A DNA stretch of 64,000 nucleotides from Echinometra lucunter (lineage: Eukaryota > Echinodermata > Echinoidea > Camarodonta > Echinometridae). The notes under the pieces are model-generated. The model was not told where the DNA came from, ran no database searches, and saw only the letters and a program-made list of their open reading frames with translations. The DNA is taken from assembly GCA_029962745.1 (NCBI GenBank), contig CM057154.1, positions 26,128,970-26,192,969 of the forward strand, written 5' to 3'. A program made the position numbers and the translations under genes. Shown in pieces: positions 11,896 to 23,369 of the stretch (the stretch's first letter is position 1; the number at the start of each line of letters is the position of its first letter).

Positions 11896-12410
11896 AGTAA
11901 CTCCCCCTGTAACTTTTTAACAAAGAGGTTTTTAGCTAGATGACTTGGCAGGGATGTTTCTACACTAAAAGATCAACTGTGTGAAAATGAGATTGGTTCT
12001 GTCTAGTCATGCATGAGTGAGCAGACACTTAAGGCAAAAATGTCACTTTTTAAAGAACACAAGCATCATGTCATGACTTTGAGTCAAAGATATCGGAACA
12101 AATTTAAGTTTTCAGCGTTTGAAGACATACAACATAAATTTCATATGCTTCCCAACGTACGAAATGACTTGCGCGTCAAATTTCACACTTGAGTGAGCAC
12201 AAGGTGAAAATTTCAAAAGCTGCAGTTTGAGTTGTGAACTTATAAAAACGGCATTTTGCCTATAGTGGCTGCTCACTCATGCATGACTAGACCGATCAAT
12301 CTTATTTTCATACTGAAATTGTCCAATTACCGTAGACACATTCCTGCCAAGTCATTTTGCTAAAAACTTTTTGTTAGTCTTTTCTTGGGGGGGGGGGGAT
12401 ACTTTTTTGT
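11896..12410. mobile_element. Hairpin element, internally deleted copy
   Basis: The left arm, CTGTAACTTTTTAAC then GACTTGGCAGGGATGTTTC then GCATGAGTGAGCAGACAC, is answered by the reverse-complement arm at 12240-12395. It has about 515 bases, against about 1660 for the full element at 19643-21305. It lies just 5' of D1, as does the copy C element at 50602-51140. Confidence 0.8.
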
Positions 12411-12924
12411 TTATTTCATCATAGATTATTATCCCAATTCATCAGTTTTGGGGTTTTTTTTTTTGCTTTTCTATCTATTCTATTGATTCATTCTCTTAAT
12501 TATTTTTTGTCATATTCATCTCTCGATTAATACACAGAAAGCTTAAAGTGCAATGTGAACGTTAATGTGAGTATTTACGCATTTATCACATGGTCTTAAC
12601 TTCGGGGAGTGTGTAAAAAAAAGGGGGGCACTTTGTGCTATCTACAGCCTTTCACTGCGCCGGGGCTAAATTTACACGATATAGGCCTATATACATGTAT
12701 ATATTCATTCAAGAAAGCGGGTTATGTATCAAGACAAGAAAGTTCCATCTTTTTCTTTACAAACTATGTACGGAATTGTACAATGATATCTCACCCCGTA
12801 CATGCGTCACCCCTGGTACCAGCCTATAGAAGCCATGTCTCGTGGACCGGCAAACTGCAAGAAAAATAAACAAGACCATTTTGTCGGTGTAATAGTTTGG
12901 AAACTTGGCATTCCCAGAAAGTGA

Positions 12925-13368
12925 GCACTAAAGCTAAATTCTAAAATTTGTTTATTTTACATGGAAAAATACAATGTAAAAAGTAATGATAAATTACTCA
13001 TTTTGGCCTTGTGATGGCAGTATTGGTAACTGAGTTGTATAATGAAATCCTATGTATTTAGTTACCTTAACTAGGAAGGGCTATAATGTATTCAGTTCTT
13101 GCAGGTCTTTTTGTTGTAGGTTCCAGGTTCTAGTAACAGGTGGAATAAACACTTGACATTCCAAGACCCGCCCAAGGTCTTTTGATTGTACAGTGTACCT
13201 AATTGTTCTGCACAGAGAGTAGGACCACTTTCATTTTGTTACTCGTTGAGAGAGGTTGTGTTTGAGGAGCAAGGAAGGAATGACCGTCAGTTTTTGTTAA
13301 GTTTGGAGTTTTCCTACCCACAATGGTGGTGAGTCTATTTGATATTTTTATCAGTAAATTTCAGCTAA

Positions 13369-13413
<45 letters not shown>

Positions 13414-14572
13414 GAAATATTAGATTCTTCGGTCTAGAAGGTTATTTTGGTCTGTAATTTTGATCCAGATCTTGTAATAATTTTATTAAACAGATGCCTT
13501 TTTTCTGTCAATAACTTTGGCATAATATTACGCTGTGAGTTTTTAATAATTTTCGGCTTTAAATAATTATCACAATTATATTGCAGTGATGAAATGGTTG
13601 TATTTCAGTATTTTTCCGAAGTGAATTTATGTCAATTTTTTAGGATTGATACATTTTGCTGATGAATTAATACTATCTAGATATTTTGTCAATGCTTATT
13701 AAATAATAAGAAAGACATGTATTGATCAAATGATTAATAAAAGTAATATTTGAAATGTTGAAAGTTAGGATTTGCCATCTTGGATGATGGGAATGTATTC
13801 AATTTTCAAGGGTCCTTTGGTCAGGGAGCTGTGACCCATGGTCAGCCGCTATATCCTGGAGCTATGTTAGAAGCCTTCAGTTATTGTCAGCCCTGAGCCA
13901 CGATTTAATCCTGAGTTTTCAACCTTGAGTTCTTCTTGAGTTCTTCTTGAGTTCTTCTCGACGTCATGCGTCAGGTCGAAGGCACCTAATCTTCGGTGAC
14001 GCCGTTCTTCGACAGTCCTCGTAGATCTTCGGTATTCGTCGATATTCGTCGTTCTACGTCATCGGTCTTCAAGGTCATCGGATATCCGCTGTTTCAGTCA
14101 ACTTGTCGCCATTTCCATCGACATTATTTGGACTGCATCCATGATTAAACAGGGAAGTCCGTTAATTTAATAAACCCTTTAATCTTGTCCGGACGAACTA
14201 TTATTGTTCCCATCTCATATTGATTTTTTTTCCCATTCCAAAACTGAAATTCTCGACCGATAAAATCAAAGCTATTTTCTTTTTTATCATTTGAAAGTCA
14301 ATGTCTTCTATATGTGATATAATGTTGCATTGATTGTTGAAATTTTCATTGAAACAAAATCTGATTTTGGAAACGAAATGATATAGTTGTAATAAACAAC
14401 TTTAAACCGTAATGATTGTTGTGCAGTGCAATTACTTATGTGTACTTTGACTACATCATAGCTCTCTTCACTTTAAAAAAGGATGCTTGGGGTATGTGAG
14501 GTTGTTTATGTGATTTGGGGTGATTGGTGACCCAATCTTTAGGTAAACAAAAACCCAGGTTTGATCCTGACA
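12925..14572. mobile_element. Insertion specific to copy A, possible LTR-type element
   Basis: The paralogous sequence in copy C is continuous across this point (near 51664), so about 1.65 kb was inserted here or lost from the others. It contains an ATA/AAT microsatellite (13369-13412), three direct repeats of GAGTTCTTCTTGAGTTCTTC type at about 13927-13960, and AATAAA at 14168. No protein homology seen. A solo LTR is possible, but I could not define matching ends. Confidence 0.4.
13369..13412. repeat. AAT microsatellite
   Basis: A run of about 14 ATA/AAT units. Confidence 0.9.
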
Positions 14573-15812
14573 GGTTGAATCTTCGGTAGATAGGAAGTTA
14601 GAGGGAGGGACGTAATACATAAATTTCTAGAATCAGGATTTTAATGAATGTACAACAAAACCGTCTTAATCTCATTTGTACGTGTGTGTGTGTGTGTGGG
14701 AGGGTGGCGTATACCAACTCCATCCCATTCTGATATCTAAAATAAGCCACACGAGTATAGACGAACACTAACATTGCTGAAAACATAGATAAATCAGGGT
14801 TTGACTATTCATGAACACGTTTAGGATAAATTCGAGATACAATTTCTAAAACCAAGCAAATAATCTAAAAAATTGAAAAATCAATATTTAAAGTACATTC
14901 TACTTTTAAAATAGCGATGCCCAGCTATAACTTAGTAAGGTATAATCACTCAAACACTTCAAAACAATTATTCGAATGAGGGTGCAAAATCGATTTTTCC
15001 TTCCCCCCCCCCCCCCCCCCCCCCCCCCCCGTGGAACAAAAATGAGAGAAAGTTTTTGGATCATATACAACCATGTAAAACAAGTATATTAGCATGATTA
15101 GTTCTCTAAAATGCAAACTTTCAGCATTCAAAGTCAAAATTCAAATTTTTTTACTCGGTCGCTATGCTCCATCGTATTGTAATTATAAGCAATATTGGCC
15201 AGTATTTATCTATGAAAAAGGGACAGATTCTTGCTTCGTTCGGGGAATTATTTGTGCTCCCCCCCAAGATACAAATTGAGGTATTGTGATCAACTTTCGC
15301 GTAAAAACAGCAGGTTAATTTTGACACTAAATTTTTTCACATTGTCTCTTCATTCATTTACATAATCATATGCACTTGCAGATGATAGGAGCAGCGTACG
15401 CCTATCCCCTGTGTACTAGTGGCGGCAAAAGAAAGGGGCAGGTTTTTTCCTAATCAAGGAGGGGGGGGGGGTCATCTTTGCCCCCTCTCTTGATTCGTTG
15501 CACCACAGTGGCGGCGCCAGGGTATTTTGATAGGGCAAGATGACACATAGGTGACTTTATTTCCAAAAAAAAAGAAAAAAAGGGGGTATTATATAGTTGC
15601 ATATGCCCACCCCAGTCCTCTTTTTCCCCATGCTATTCTTTCTTTCTCCCCCTTTTCTTATTAACTGGGACTTCTACCAGTACCGGTATGAGCGAATTTT
15701 GACGTATCGTAGATAGAAAACTCCAAAGTTTCGAAAGTTATCATTATGATAGATATTGTAACAACTTTAAGAGATGACAGAATACTCCTGACATGCCTGA
15801 TAACAAACTCAC

Positions 15813-15869
15813 CTCTGCATTTGGTAATGACAGCAATGGAGACGCATATCCCCACAATCATAAGCACAG
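15813..15869 (-). CDS. Copy A, 57-base transmembrane exon
   Basis: This mini-exon has 19 codons and is phase 1-1. The acceptor is GATAAATTAG, after a T-rich tract, at 15870-15871; the donor is AGAG/GTGAGT. It encodes VLMIVGICVSIAVITKCR. The hydrophobic run alone is short, but the preceding Ig exon ends in AAAIVV. Splicing joins the two through a Thr codon into about 22 hydrophobic residues, a normal single membrane span. Lys-Cys-Arg follow as a basic stop-transfer end. The intron to the Ig exon is 499 bases. Copy C has the same exon at 57877-57933. Topology is therefore Ig outside, D1 inside (inference from the order and the basic residues). Confidence 0.78.
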
Positions 15870-16368
15870 CTAATTTATCAACAAAATAAAGAAGAAACAA
15901 ACAAATATTAAAAATTCCAGGAGAACATCAGTGTAATTTGTATACATAATGCAATTACTCAAGTTCCTTTCCTTTCATGTGAAAACTGATGGTAGGCATT
16001 CCATTTGTACATGGACTCTATGATGATAAAGAAACCTATCATGAATGAAAGGGAATGACATGACTTTATCTCTCTGAGTAAAATATATGGAGACCTGACA
16101 AATGAATGATTTACATATAAATTCAAACGTCATTCATGTAATTAATTCTCTTTATGCTAACATTCCTCTTTTTATATATTGAAATGAAGTATATGAAATT
16201 TATTTTAAATATGGCATGCTCAGCTCTTCATCAGATACAAGACAAAAAGTCGAAAATATAGATATGAAATATAGGCCTACACACACGTTTGTAATTAAAA
16301 CGAAATTAAGTTTTAATCCTCTACTTATGCTGTTGTAGCAAACAGGTTATAAATCTGTAGAAACTTAC

Positions 16369-16743
16369 TGACTACGATTGCAGCAGCATGGAGACCCTGA
16401 GAAGGGGTTGGAGGACTGACTTTGGCACGCACAGTGACCGAAAGGGATCTGTTCCCAACTATTCCCGGCAAACTCGAGGCGACGCATTCGTAAGGATCGT
16501 TGCTAATGCTGACCTGAACTCGTATATTCTTATTTTTTGTCCCATCTGCGTTTTCCCATTCTTCGTATTGAGTGGGAGTCACTTTTTCAGATCCATGCAG
16601 AAAGAAGAGGTCGATGTCTGGATAGTATCCCCTCACAAGGCAAGTGATGTCTGATGTTGCATTGACGGTAAGGGTACAAACACCAGAGTTTACATCTTTT
16701 CCGATGCATTCTGGGATGGTTGGAAACGGTTCCGTAGGAAGAG
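16369..16743 (-). CDS. Copy A, immunoglobulin-like domain exon
   Basis: This exon has 125 codons and is phase 1-1. The acceptor is TATTCTACAG (16744-16745) and the donor is GTCA/GTAAGT. Key features are VCTLTV, the B-strand cysteine in ITCLVRGYYPDIDLFF, and the F-strand motif PYECVASS, with the two Cys about 48 residues apart, fitting one Ig fold. An extra Cys pair (PECIGKD and GVCTL) lies N-terminal. The usual C-strand Trp is replaced by Phe. The G strand and stalk (SLSVTVRAKV, then SPPTPSQ) lead into AAAIVV, the start of the membrane helix. The role would be ligand recognition at the cell surface (inference). The upstream signal-peptide exon was not found. Copy C (58432-58791) is five codons shorter, in the stalk. 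Confidence 0.8.
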
Positions 16744-16744
16744 C

Positions 16745-17385
16745 TGTAGAATATGAGAACACAATGAAGAGTTTATTATGCATATGCATATCTTTTCAAA
16801 TGGTGATATAGGTATAATTCTGGAGTTATAGTCAAGACATTTTTTCTTATCAATTTCTTTATTTTTCTTGATCTTTGAATGAAAATATGTCAAAAATTGC
16901 CAAATACGAATATATCGGTCTATAGGCCTAAACCTAAAAAAAAATGTTGTAGGAATAGCCTAGAATACTGCAACTCCCTAACACCGACAACAATGGGATG
17001 TAGCATTGGCATGGCAAAGCCACATTTTGCCACTCGGATCAGATTAGCCGGGACTCGTCGTGGACATAATTTAGTAAGGTATCTAAGAGGGATATTCGTG
17101 ATTCCCGGCTATGGCTAATCGAAATCAACTTCTTTAGAATCTTCTTTACAATGTACTCTAAGGTATCCAGCATGTTAACAAGAAAAACGGCATCTCATAG
17201 GTAAAATAAAGATGGTTTCCAAGGTGACAAAAATATACTTATTTAGTTTTTAAGGTTCCTATTGTCATAATATTTTTAAAGTGATATTATATCTTATAAC
17301 TTTTTGTACACAGATCAGATTTCAATGAAACTTAGTGGGTTAAATGCAATTACTTCACATACTGAACAGGTTTATGTTAGGTTTC
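16745..17385. other. 5' flank of copy A Ig exon
   Basis: Homologous to 58793-59380 upstream of the copy C Ig exon, so it belongs to the duplicated unit. It should hold the first intron and perhaps the start of the gene, but I could not identify a signal-peptide exon or promoter. Confidence 0.4.
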
Positions 17386-17500
17386 CAACGGTCTATTTTA
17401 ATACAGACCAACATGCTTTTGGCTGTAATATCAATAATATCTTGGGATTTAAGGACCATATTTCATACGTAAGATCAGTAGAAATACTGGCTTAATGAAT
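17385..17500 (+). pseudogene. LINE RT fragment cut by gap
   Basis: Matches the start of the LINE remnant at 59385 (phrases DQHAFGCNI, ILGFKDHIS, RSVEIL) and stops at the N run. Confidence 0.55.
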
Positions 17501-18000
17501 NNNNNNNNNNNNNNNNNNNNNNNNNNNNNNNNNNNNNNNNNNNNNNNNNNNNNNNNNNNNNNNNNNNNNNNNNNNNNNNNNNNNNNNNNNNNNNNNNNNN
17601 NNNNNNNNNNNNNNNNNNNNNNNNNNNNNNNNNNNNNNNNNNNNNNNNNNNNNNNNNNNNNNNNNNNNNNNNNNNNNNNNNNNNNNNNNNNNNNNNNNNN
17701 NNNNNNNNNNNNNNNNNNNNNNNNNNNNNNNNNNNNNNNNNNNNNNNNNNNNNNNNNNNNNNNNNNNNNNNNNNNNNNNNNNNNNNNNNNNNNNNNNNNN
17801 NNNNNNNNNNNNNNNNNNNNNNNNNNNNNNNNNNNNNNNNNNNNNNNNNNNNNNNNNNNNNNNNNNNNNNNNNNNNNNNNNNNNNNNNNNNNNNNNNNNN
17901 NNNNNNNNNNNNNNNNNNNNNNNNNNNNNNNNNNNNNNNNNNNNNNNNNNNNNNNNNNNNNNNNNNNNNNNNNNNNNNNNNNNNNNNNNNNNNNNNNNNN
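17501..18000. other. Assembly gap (500 N)
   Basis: Exactly 500 N. Left flank is the 5' side of copy A; right flank is the inverted equivalent of sequence just 3' of a membrane exon. The Ig and membrane exons of copy B should map here. Confidence 0.95.
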
Positions 18001-19445
18001 TTGCGAGGGGGTCCCACTGAGGGGGCAAAACAGCTTTTTTGCAACTTCGCAAGCAAGAAAATTCAGATTATTTCGTGCCGAAAACTTGCATTTCTCAACA
18101 CTAGATAGTTATTCGTTTTTTATACTGTTAATCATGGTGCTACAGGGGCGGCGCAGGGGGGGGGGGGCAGGGGTGACCCCCCCCCCCCTCCGATTTTTCA
18201 AGTGATCAAAGAGAAAGGAAAAAAGAGGAGAAAATGGAGAAAAGAGGAGAAAGAAAGAAAGAATAGCATGGGGAAAGAGAGGACGGGGGGGGGATATGCA
18301 ACTATATAATACCCCTATATACAACGTAAATAAAGTCACCTATAGGTCATCTTGACGCCTATTGAAATACCCTGGCGCCGCCCCATTGGTGCAACGAATC
18401 AAGAGAAGGGGCAAAGATGATTTGCCCCCTCTGCCCCTTTCTGTTTCCGACACTGGTACACAGGGGATTGGCCCACTGCTCCTATTTTCTGCAAGTGAAT
18501 CTAGAGACAATGTGAGAAAGTTTAGGTGTTAAAATGAACCTGCTCTTTTTACACGAAAGTTGATCGAAATACCGCAAATTGTATCCGGGGGGGGGGGCAA
18601 AAATAATCCCCGAATGACGCAAGCACCTGCCCCTTTTTTCATAGATGATAGACAGAATTTCTAAATACTGAGAAACATTGCTTCTATAAAATACGAGGGA
18701 GCATAGCGATCGAGTAAGAAAATTTTGATTTTTGAATGCTGGAAGTTTGCAATTTAGAGCACTAATCATGCTAATATGCTTATTTTACATGGTTGTATAT
18801 GATCAAAAATTATCTTATTTTTTCTTCCGAGGGAGGCCCCGGGGAGCAAAAATCGATTTTGCCTTATCACTCGAATGATTGGGGGCAATTATCCCCCGCC
18901 CCCCCCCCAGCTTCTGGCGCTTATGGTAAATATGGTAATAATATACGCCACCCCTCCCCCCTCCCCACACACACACACACACGCGAACACAAACAAATAA
19001 GATTGAGACGGTTTTGTTGTACATTCATTAACAGTCCCGATACTAGAAATTTATGTATTACGTCCCTCCCTCTAACTTCCTATCTAGGGAAGATTTGACC
19101 TTCTGTTCATCACTTTCTGGGTACGCCAACTTACCAAACTATGACACCGACAAAATGGTCTTGTTTATTTTTCTTGCAGTTTGCCGGTCCACGAGACATG
19201 GCTTTTATAGGCTGGTACCAGGGGCGACGCCTGTACGGGGTGAGATAATTGTACAATGCCGTAAATAGTTTGTGAAGAAAAAGATGCAACTTTCCTGTCT
19301 TGATACATAACCCGCTTTCTTAAATGAATGTATTCATGTATACAGGCCTATATCGTGTAAATTTAGCAAAGCTCTGGCACGCACAGTGGAAGGCTAGATA
19401 GCAAAAAGTACCTCTTTTTTGGACACTCTCCCCGAAGTTAAACCA
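18001..19445 (+). repeat. Module M in copy B orientation
   Basis: The reverse complement of the copy A intron sequence (14580-15655 and 12620-12900) in the same order relative to the gene. Landmarks: GGCGCCGCC near 18372, GGGGAGCAAAAATCGATTTT at 18841, CACACACAC at 18967, CTTTCTGGGTACGCC at 19111. No gene. Confidence 0.75.
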
Positions 19446-19642
19446 TGTAATTTATCGTGCATACACACATAACGTTTCACATTATAAGCAATTGCACTAC
19501 CTTAAGCTTTCTATGTATTAATCGAGAGGTATTATGAATATGAAAAAAGAAAAGAATTAAATGAATAAATAGAATTGATAGAAAAGGAAAAAATACTGAT
19601 GACTTGGGATACTTATCTATGATAAAATAAACAACAGCAAAT

Positions 19643-21305
19643 TACCCTCCCCCCTAAACAAAATGCTGTAACTTTTTAACGAAGAGGTTTTTAGCAAAAT
19701 GAAGTGACAGGAATGTGTCTACACTAATTGGCCAATTTATGTGTGAAAATTAGATTGATCCGTCTGGCCAGGCATGAGTGAGCAGACACTAAAGGCAAAA
19801 ATGTCATTCCTTAAGTTCACAAGCATCAAGTCATGACTTTGAGTTAGGGATATTGGATCATACTTCAAGTTTTTTGCAAATGAAGACATGCAACATAAAT
19901 TTCATATGTTTTCCAACAAGACTTGCGCACCAGATTTCACGCTTGAGTGAGCACAAGGTGAAAATTTAACATCTTTCGCGCCTTAAATTTGATCTAATGC
20001 AAAGGAATTCATGTTTTGAATCGTGTTTGCAACTTTTGCAGTTGATACCTATCAATTCGCGGTTGAATGAACACAGTGAAAACAAAATATCACGATGTTG
20101 AAATTATCAAGTAGTAATTGCTTTATTTTTGTGCACTAAAAATCATAGTGATAACATTTATAGCATGTTTATATGACCGGTGTACATGTATCAATGATCC
20201 CATGGCATTTTCATTGAAAGTTCACGCTTCAATGAACACGTGGGACATGAAAAGCTCTTTTGACACTTATGGTCTAAAATTCAATTACTTAATTTGGTTA
20301 ACTATCACAAGTCTCCTAGAGGAGTTCGTTTAATTTCAGTTTCATGGATATCCCAGTGTCTTATGCTTCAGTGTGCAAAAGACATGAGAAAATTATGCAA
20401 ATGAGAAGAAAATTTAGGGCTTTATCGGATCCTGTTAGTGACCTTCTGAAGGTATATGTTCCAAATTTCAAGAAAGCACAGTAGAATGAGGAATAATCAA
20501 TGGAAATAGGCCAACTTCAACTTTTATATCCTCCTCCACTGACAATAATGTACAGTCAGGAGTTTTAACAAAAGTGAAATTTGGCCTGTTTTCATTGATG
20601 ATTGTTGTTAAATCTACTGTGAGTTATTTCATGAAACTTGATCACTGATAGGAGCTTATGCCAAATTAAGAATCCGAATGCTCACTGAAGCATCGGGATT
20701 TCCATGAAATTGAAATTAGACAAACTCCCCAAGAAGACTTTTGATAATCAACTAAAGTAAATAATTACATTTTAGTCCATAAGTTTAAAAAGAGCTTTTC
20801 CTGTCCCACGTGTTCATTAAAGCGTAAACTTTCAGTGTAAATGCTATGGGATCATTGATACATGTACAACGGCCGTACAAAGATGCTACAAAATGTTTAA
20901 ATTATATATCGATATGATTGTAGTACACAAAATAAAGCAACACTTACTTGATAATTTCAACACGTTTGTTTTTATTATGTGTTTATTCAACCGTAAATTA
21001 ATAGGTATCAATTGAAAAAGTTGCAAACACCATTTCAAAACGAATTCTTTTGCATTAGATCAAATTTACCGCGCGAAAGATGTCAAACTGTAAGTTTTTG
21101 CAATTTTTAACTTGTGCCACTCATTAAATTTGGCGCGCAAAGTCATTTCGTATGTTGGGAAGCATATGAAATTTATGTTGCATGTCCTCAAATGCTGAAA
21201 AATTAAAATTTGGTCCGGTATCGTTGACCAAAAGTCGTCCCTGCCAAGTCATTTAGCTCAAAACCTTTGATAAAATGTTACAGCATTTTGTTTAGGAGGA
21301 GTTAC
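19643..21305. mobile_element. Full-length giant hairpin element
   Basis: An imperfect palindrome of about 1.66 kb. The ends carry CCTAAACAAAATGCTGTAAC (19653) and its reverse complement GTTACAGCATTTTGTTTAGG (21278). Inner landmarks also pair: AAAGTTCACGCTTCAATGAA (20217) with TTCATTAAAGCGTAAACTTT (about 20815), and CACAGTAGAATGAGGAATAA (about 20477) with the block ending CTACTGTG near 20620. The centre is near 20540. No open frame with homology, so it is non-autonomous. It lies immediately 5' of copy B D1. Confidence 0.82.
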
Positions 21306-21488
21306 GTTTTAGTTGTGTTTCTATAAATCTATATATATTCTTAGTTTGTGGAAAGAAACATAATTAGCAGTGTTCCACCTTCAGCTTACATTTATGTGAA
21401 AACTCGTGTATAACAAGATAGGAGTTGGTTTTCATTATACTCATCGGAAGTTTTTAAATGATATAATTTAGTTTACATCATTTTTTAG

Positions 21489-21755
21489 CTCCCAAAGGAC
21501 CTGTCTCTAAACTTGAATTGTGGACATTGGTGACAAAAGCTAAAGAGAACCACGATTTCAAGAAACTAAGGGAAGCTTTACGTCGTCTTGGACATCTGTC
21601 AGAAACTGACGCATCAAAGTTGCAGGAGGGCGACGACTTTTACGAAAGTCTGTGCGAATGGAAAAGTAAAACGTCTTCCAACCTTAATCAGCGAAAGAAA
21701 CTTTATTCTGCCTGTTCTCAAGTCGGAATGCGGGGCATCACCAGGACTCTAGAAG
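21489..21755 (+). CDS. Copy B, D1 exon: death-domain-like module
   Basis: This exon has 89 codons and is phase 1-1. The acceptor is TTTTTTAG at 21487-21488 and the donor is AGAAG/GTAAT at 21756. It encodes KLELWTLVTKAKENHDFKK, EALRRLGHLSETDASKL, FYESLCEWKSK and LYSACSQVGMRGITRTLE. Family call and reasoning are as for the copy A exon: a C-terminal death-domain helix pattern with L-x-x-W-K, then L-x-x-A-C. It is open and spliceable. In copies A and C the preceding exon encodes the membrane helix; here none is visible up to the gap at 18000, so what precedes D1 in copy B is unknown. D2 follows after an 899-base intron. Confidence 0.78.
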
Positions 21756-22094
21756 GTAATATGTGGCCTGAATTATCATATTTGATTCTATTCATGTAAT
21801 AGTGGATAACCGTGAAGGAATGAATATTAGTAGGTTATTCTGGTGAGATCTAAAGGTGTAGAACATGTCAACTAAACATATATAGTTTCATACTGAACAG
21901 ACATGTATTTTAAAAAGATGTGTATTTGATTGACATTTCCACAGTAAACAGTGTCAAAATCTTCTGAGAAGAAGTGACGAGATGAATATCAGTAGAAACG
22001 AAGAAATTAAAAATGTGTATTGTGTAGACATGTGCTCTGACATAGATCGTACCAAAATGCAATATAGTGCTGTACGTTCATGAGGTATACCACT

Positions 22095-22099
22095 TGGGT

Positions 22100-22137
<38 letters not shown>

Positions 22138-22150
22138 GGGGGGGGGGGTT
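22095..22150. repeat. Poly-T then poly-G tract
   Basis: A long T-run followed by a G-run in the D1-D2 intron. The paralogous introns carry only AC-rich (11190-11220) or poly-A (49710-49730) sequence, so this site is length-unstable. Confidence 0.85.
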
Positions 22151-22654
22151 GCCAGTCGCGCCATAAGTTTTTCTCTACCCATTACACGTGACGTTGTTAT
22201 CAAAAATGTGGAGTGTTTTTTTTTTTTTAAGTTGTAGAGTGTGTCATGTCGTTATATAATATTATACAAATAATCCACAGATGTGAGTGTGCTAGTGGCT
22301 ATGCAGCGCACTCGAGGGTATTTACAATGTGCGACAAGCACGATGCGCTTGCGCCGAGTGCTTTTGCATAACATTGTGAATACCCGAGATGCCTGCATCG
22401 CCACTAACATCACGAATTTAAATCTGTGCATTATTTGTTTAATAAAACTGGTCGGCAGTATGACTTTGTAGTGGAAAATTTGTTTAAACCCCTCAACAAT
22501 TGCTAACGCATTATTGTGACACATGCAGAGGTCAGTCATTGTTCACAATGTTTAAGTTAAATTTTCCACATCATGCTTATGGATGTTCTTCATGAGAAAT
22601 TCGTATTCTCTTTAAAAAAAAAAATGCCCTTTTTGTTTTTGCGTCATTGTTCAG

Positions 22655-22930
22655 ATCTCGTAAAGGATACCTCTCATCAGGTATCCCAAGCCGACATGGA
22701 ACACATTCTATGGGAAATTGGAGATGCAAGGAAAATATCTGAACTTTTGAGAGCCCTCAAACTAGCCCATGAAGCAGATACTGTGGCAAGTGAAAAGGGG
22801 ATAAGAGAGGCGATTGACATTGCACTGGGGCAGCTAATGATGTGGCGTAATCGCGAGTTCGACATAAACCCTCTGGTTATCTTGAGTTTGAAGTTAGATG
22901 ATCTTCAGTGCGATACCAACTTCTTTAAAA
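22655..22930 (+). CDS. Copy B, D2 exon: death-fold-like module
   Basis: This exon has 92 codons and is phase 1-1. The acceptor is CATTGTTCAG (22653-22654) and the donor is AAAA/GTAAGT at 22931. It encodes SHQVSQADMEHILWEIGD, ISELLRALKLAHEAD, LGQLMMWRNREFDINP and a C-terminal DDLQCDTNFFK. Splicing to the NACHT exon gives a Thr codon and then DLQGMPDEIRK, so frame is kept. The helical composition and the Trp in the M-M-W-R helix suggest a second death-fold; no named family is certain. It matches the exons at 10394-10669 and 48955-49230 almost residue for residue. Confidence 0.78.
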
Positions 22931-23369
22931 GTAAGTTACCAAATTGGCCTGCTGATTGAAATGTGAAAATCTCTGTTATTGAAAGTTCATGTTTACTTAA
23001 ATTGGTAACTATGAGTGCTGTTGTTTTAGACGGCGATTTACACTGTGTAGAAATTCAGACAGGAACACTTTTATGATTTTACGAAAAATATTTGTTAATC
23101 ATTATCTATCCCACAATCACAGGATCTGAATAGTCCATGGTATGACATATAGTTAAGCTTACATAGTTTGAATTACCAATAAGATTCATGGTGCATAATG
23201 TCGTTTCTGAAAATTAAATAATGATTTAAAATAAAAAAAACCTGTAATCTCTTATACAAGGAGGAGACCATCACTAGTAGCTAGTGCATGCATACTAGGT
23301 GTAAGCGAGGGGGTGACCGACTTGACCGGCGAGGTACAGTTAAGCGTCCTGGGGCCCGTAACACAAAAG

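Larger units (their letters stand above)
12410..15655 (-). repeat. Copy A intron between membrane and D1 exons, filled with module M
   Basis: The segment 12620-12924 plus 14573-15655 matches 51340-52770 and 54735-56040 in the same orientation and 18001-19440 in reverse. It is repeat-derived: C-run at 15003-15030, GT run near 14685, a CTCGGTCGCTATGCTCC motif at 15154. No coding signal. Confidence 0.7.

Noticed and set aside
17475..18205. Long frames across 17501-18000, and similar ones at 34114-34803 and 53859-54567
   Set aside because: They run through N and carry no information.
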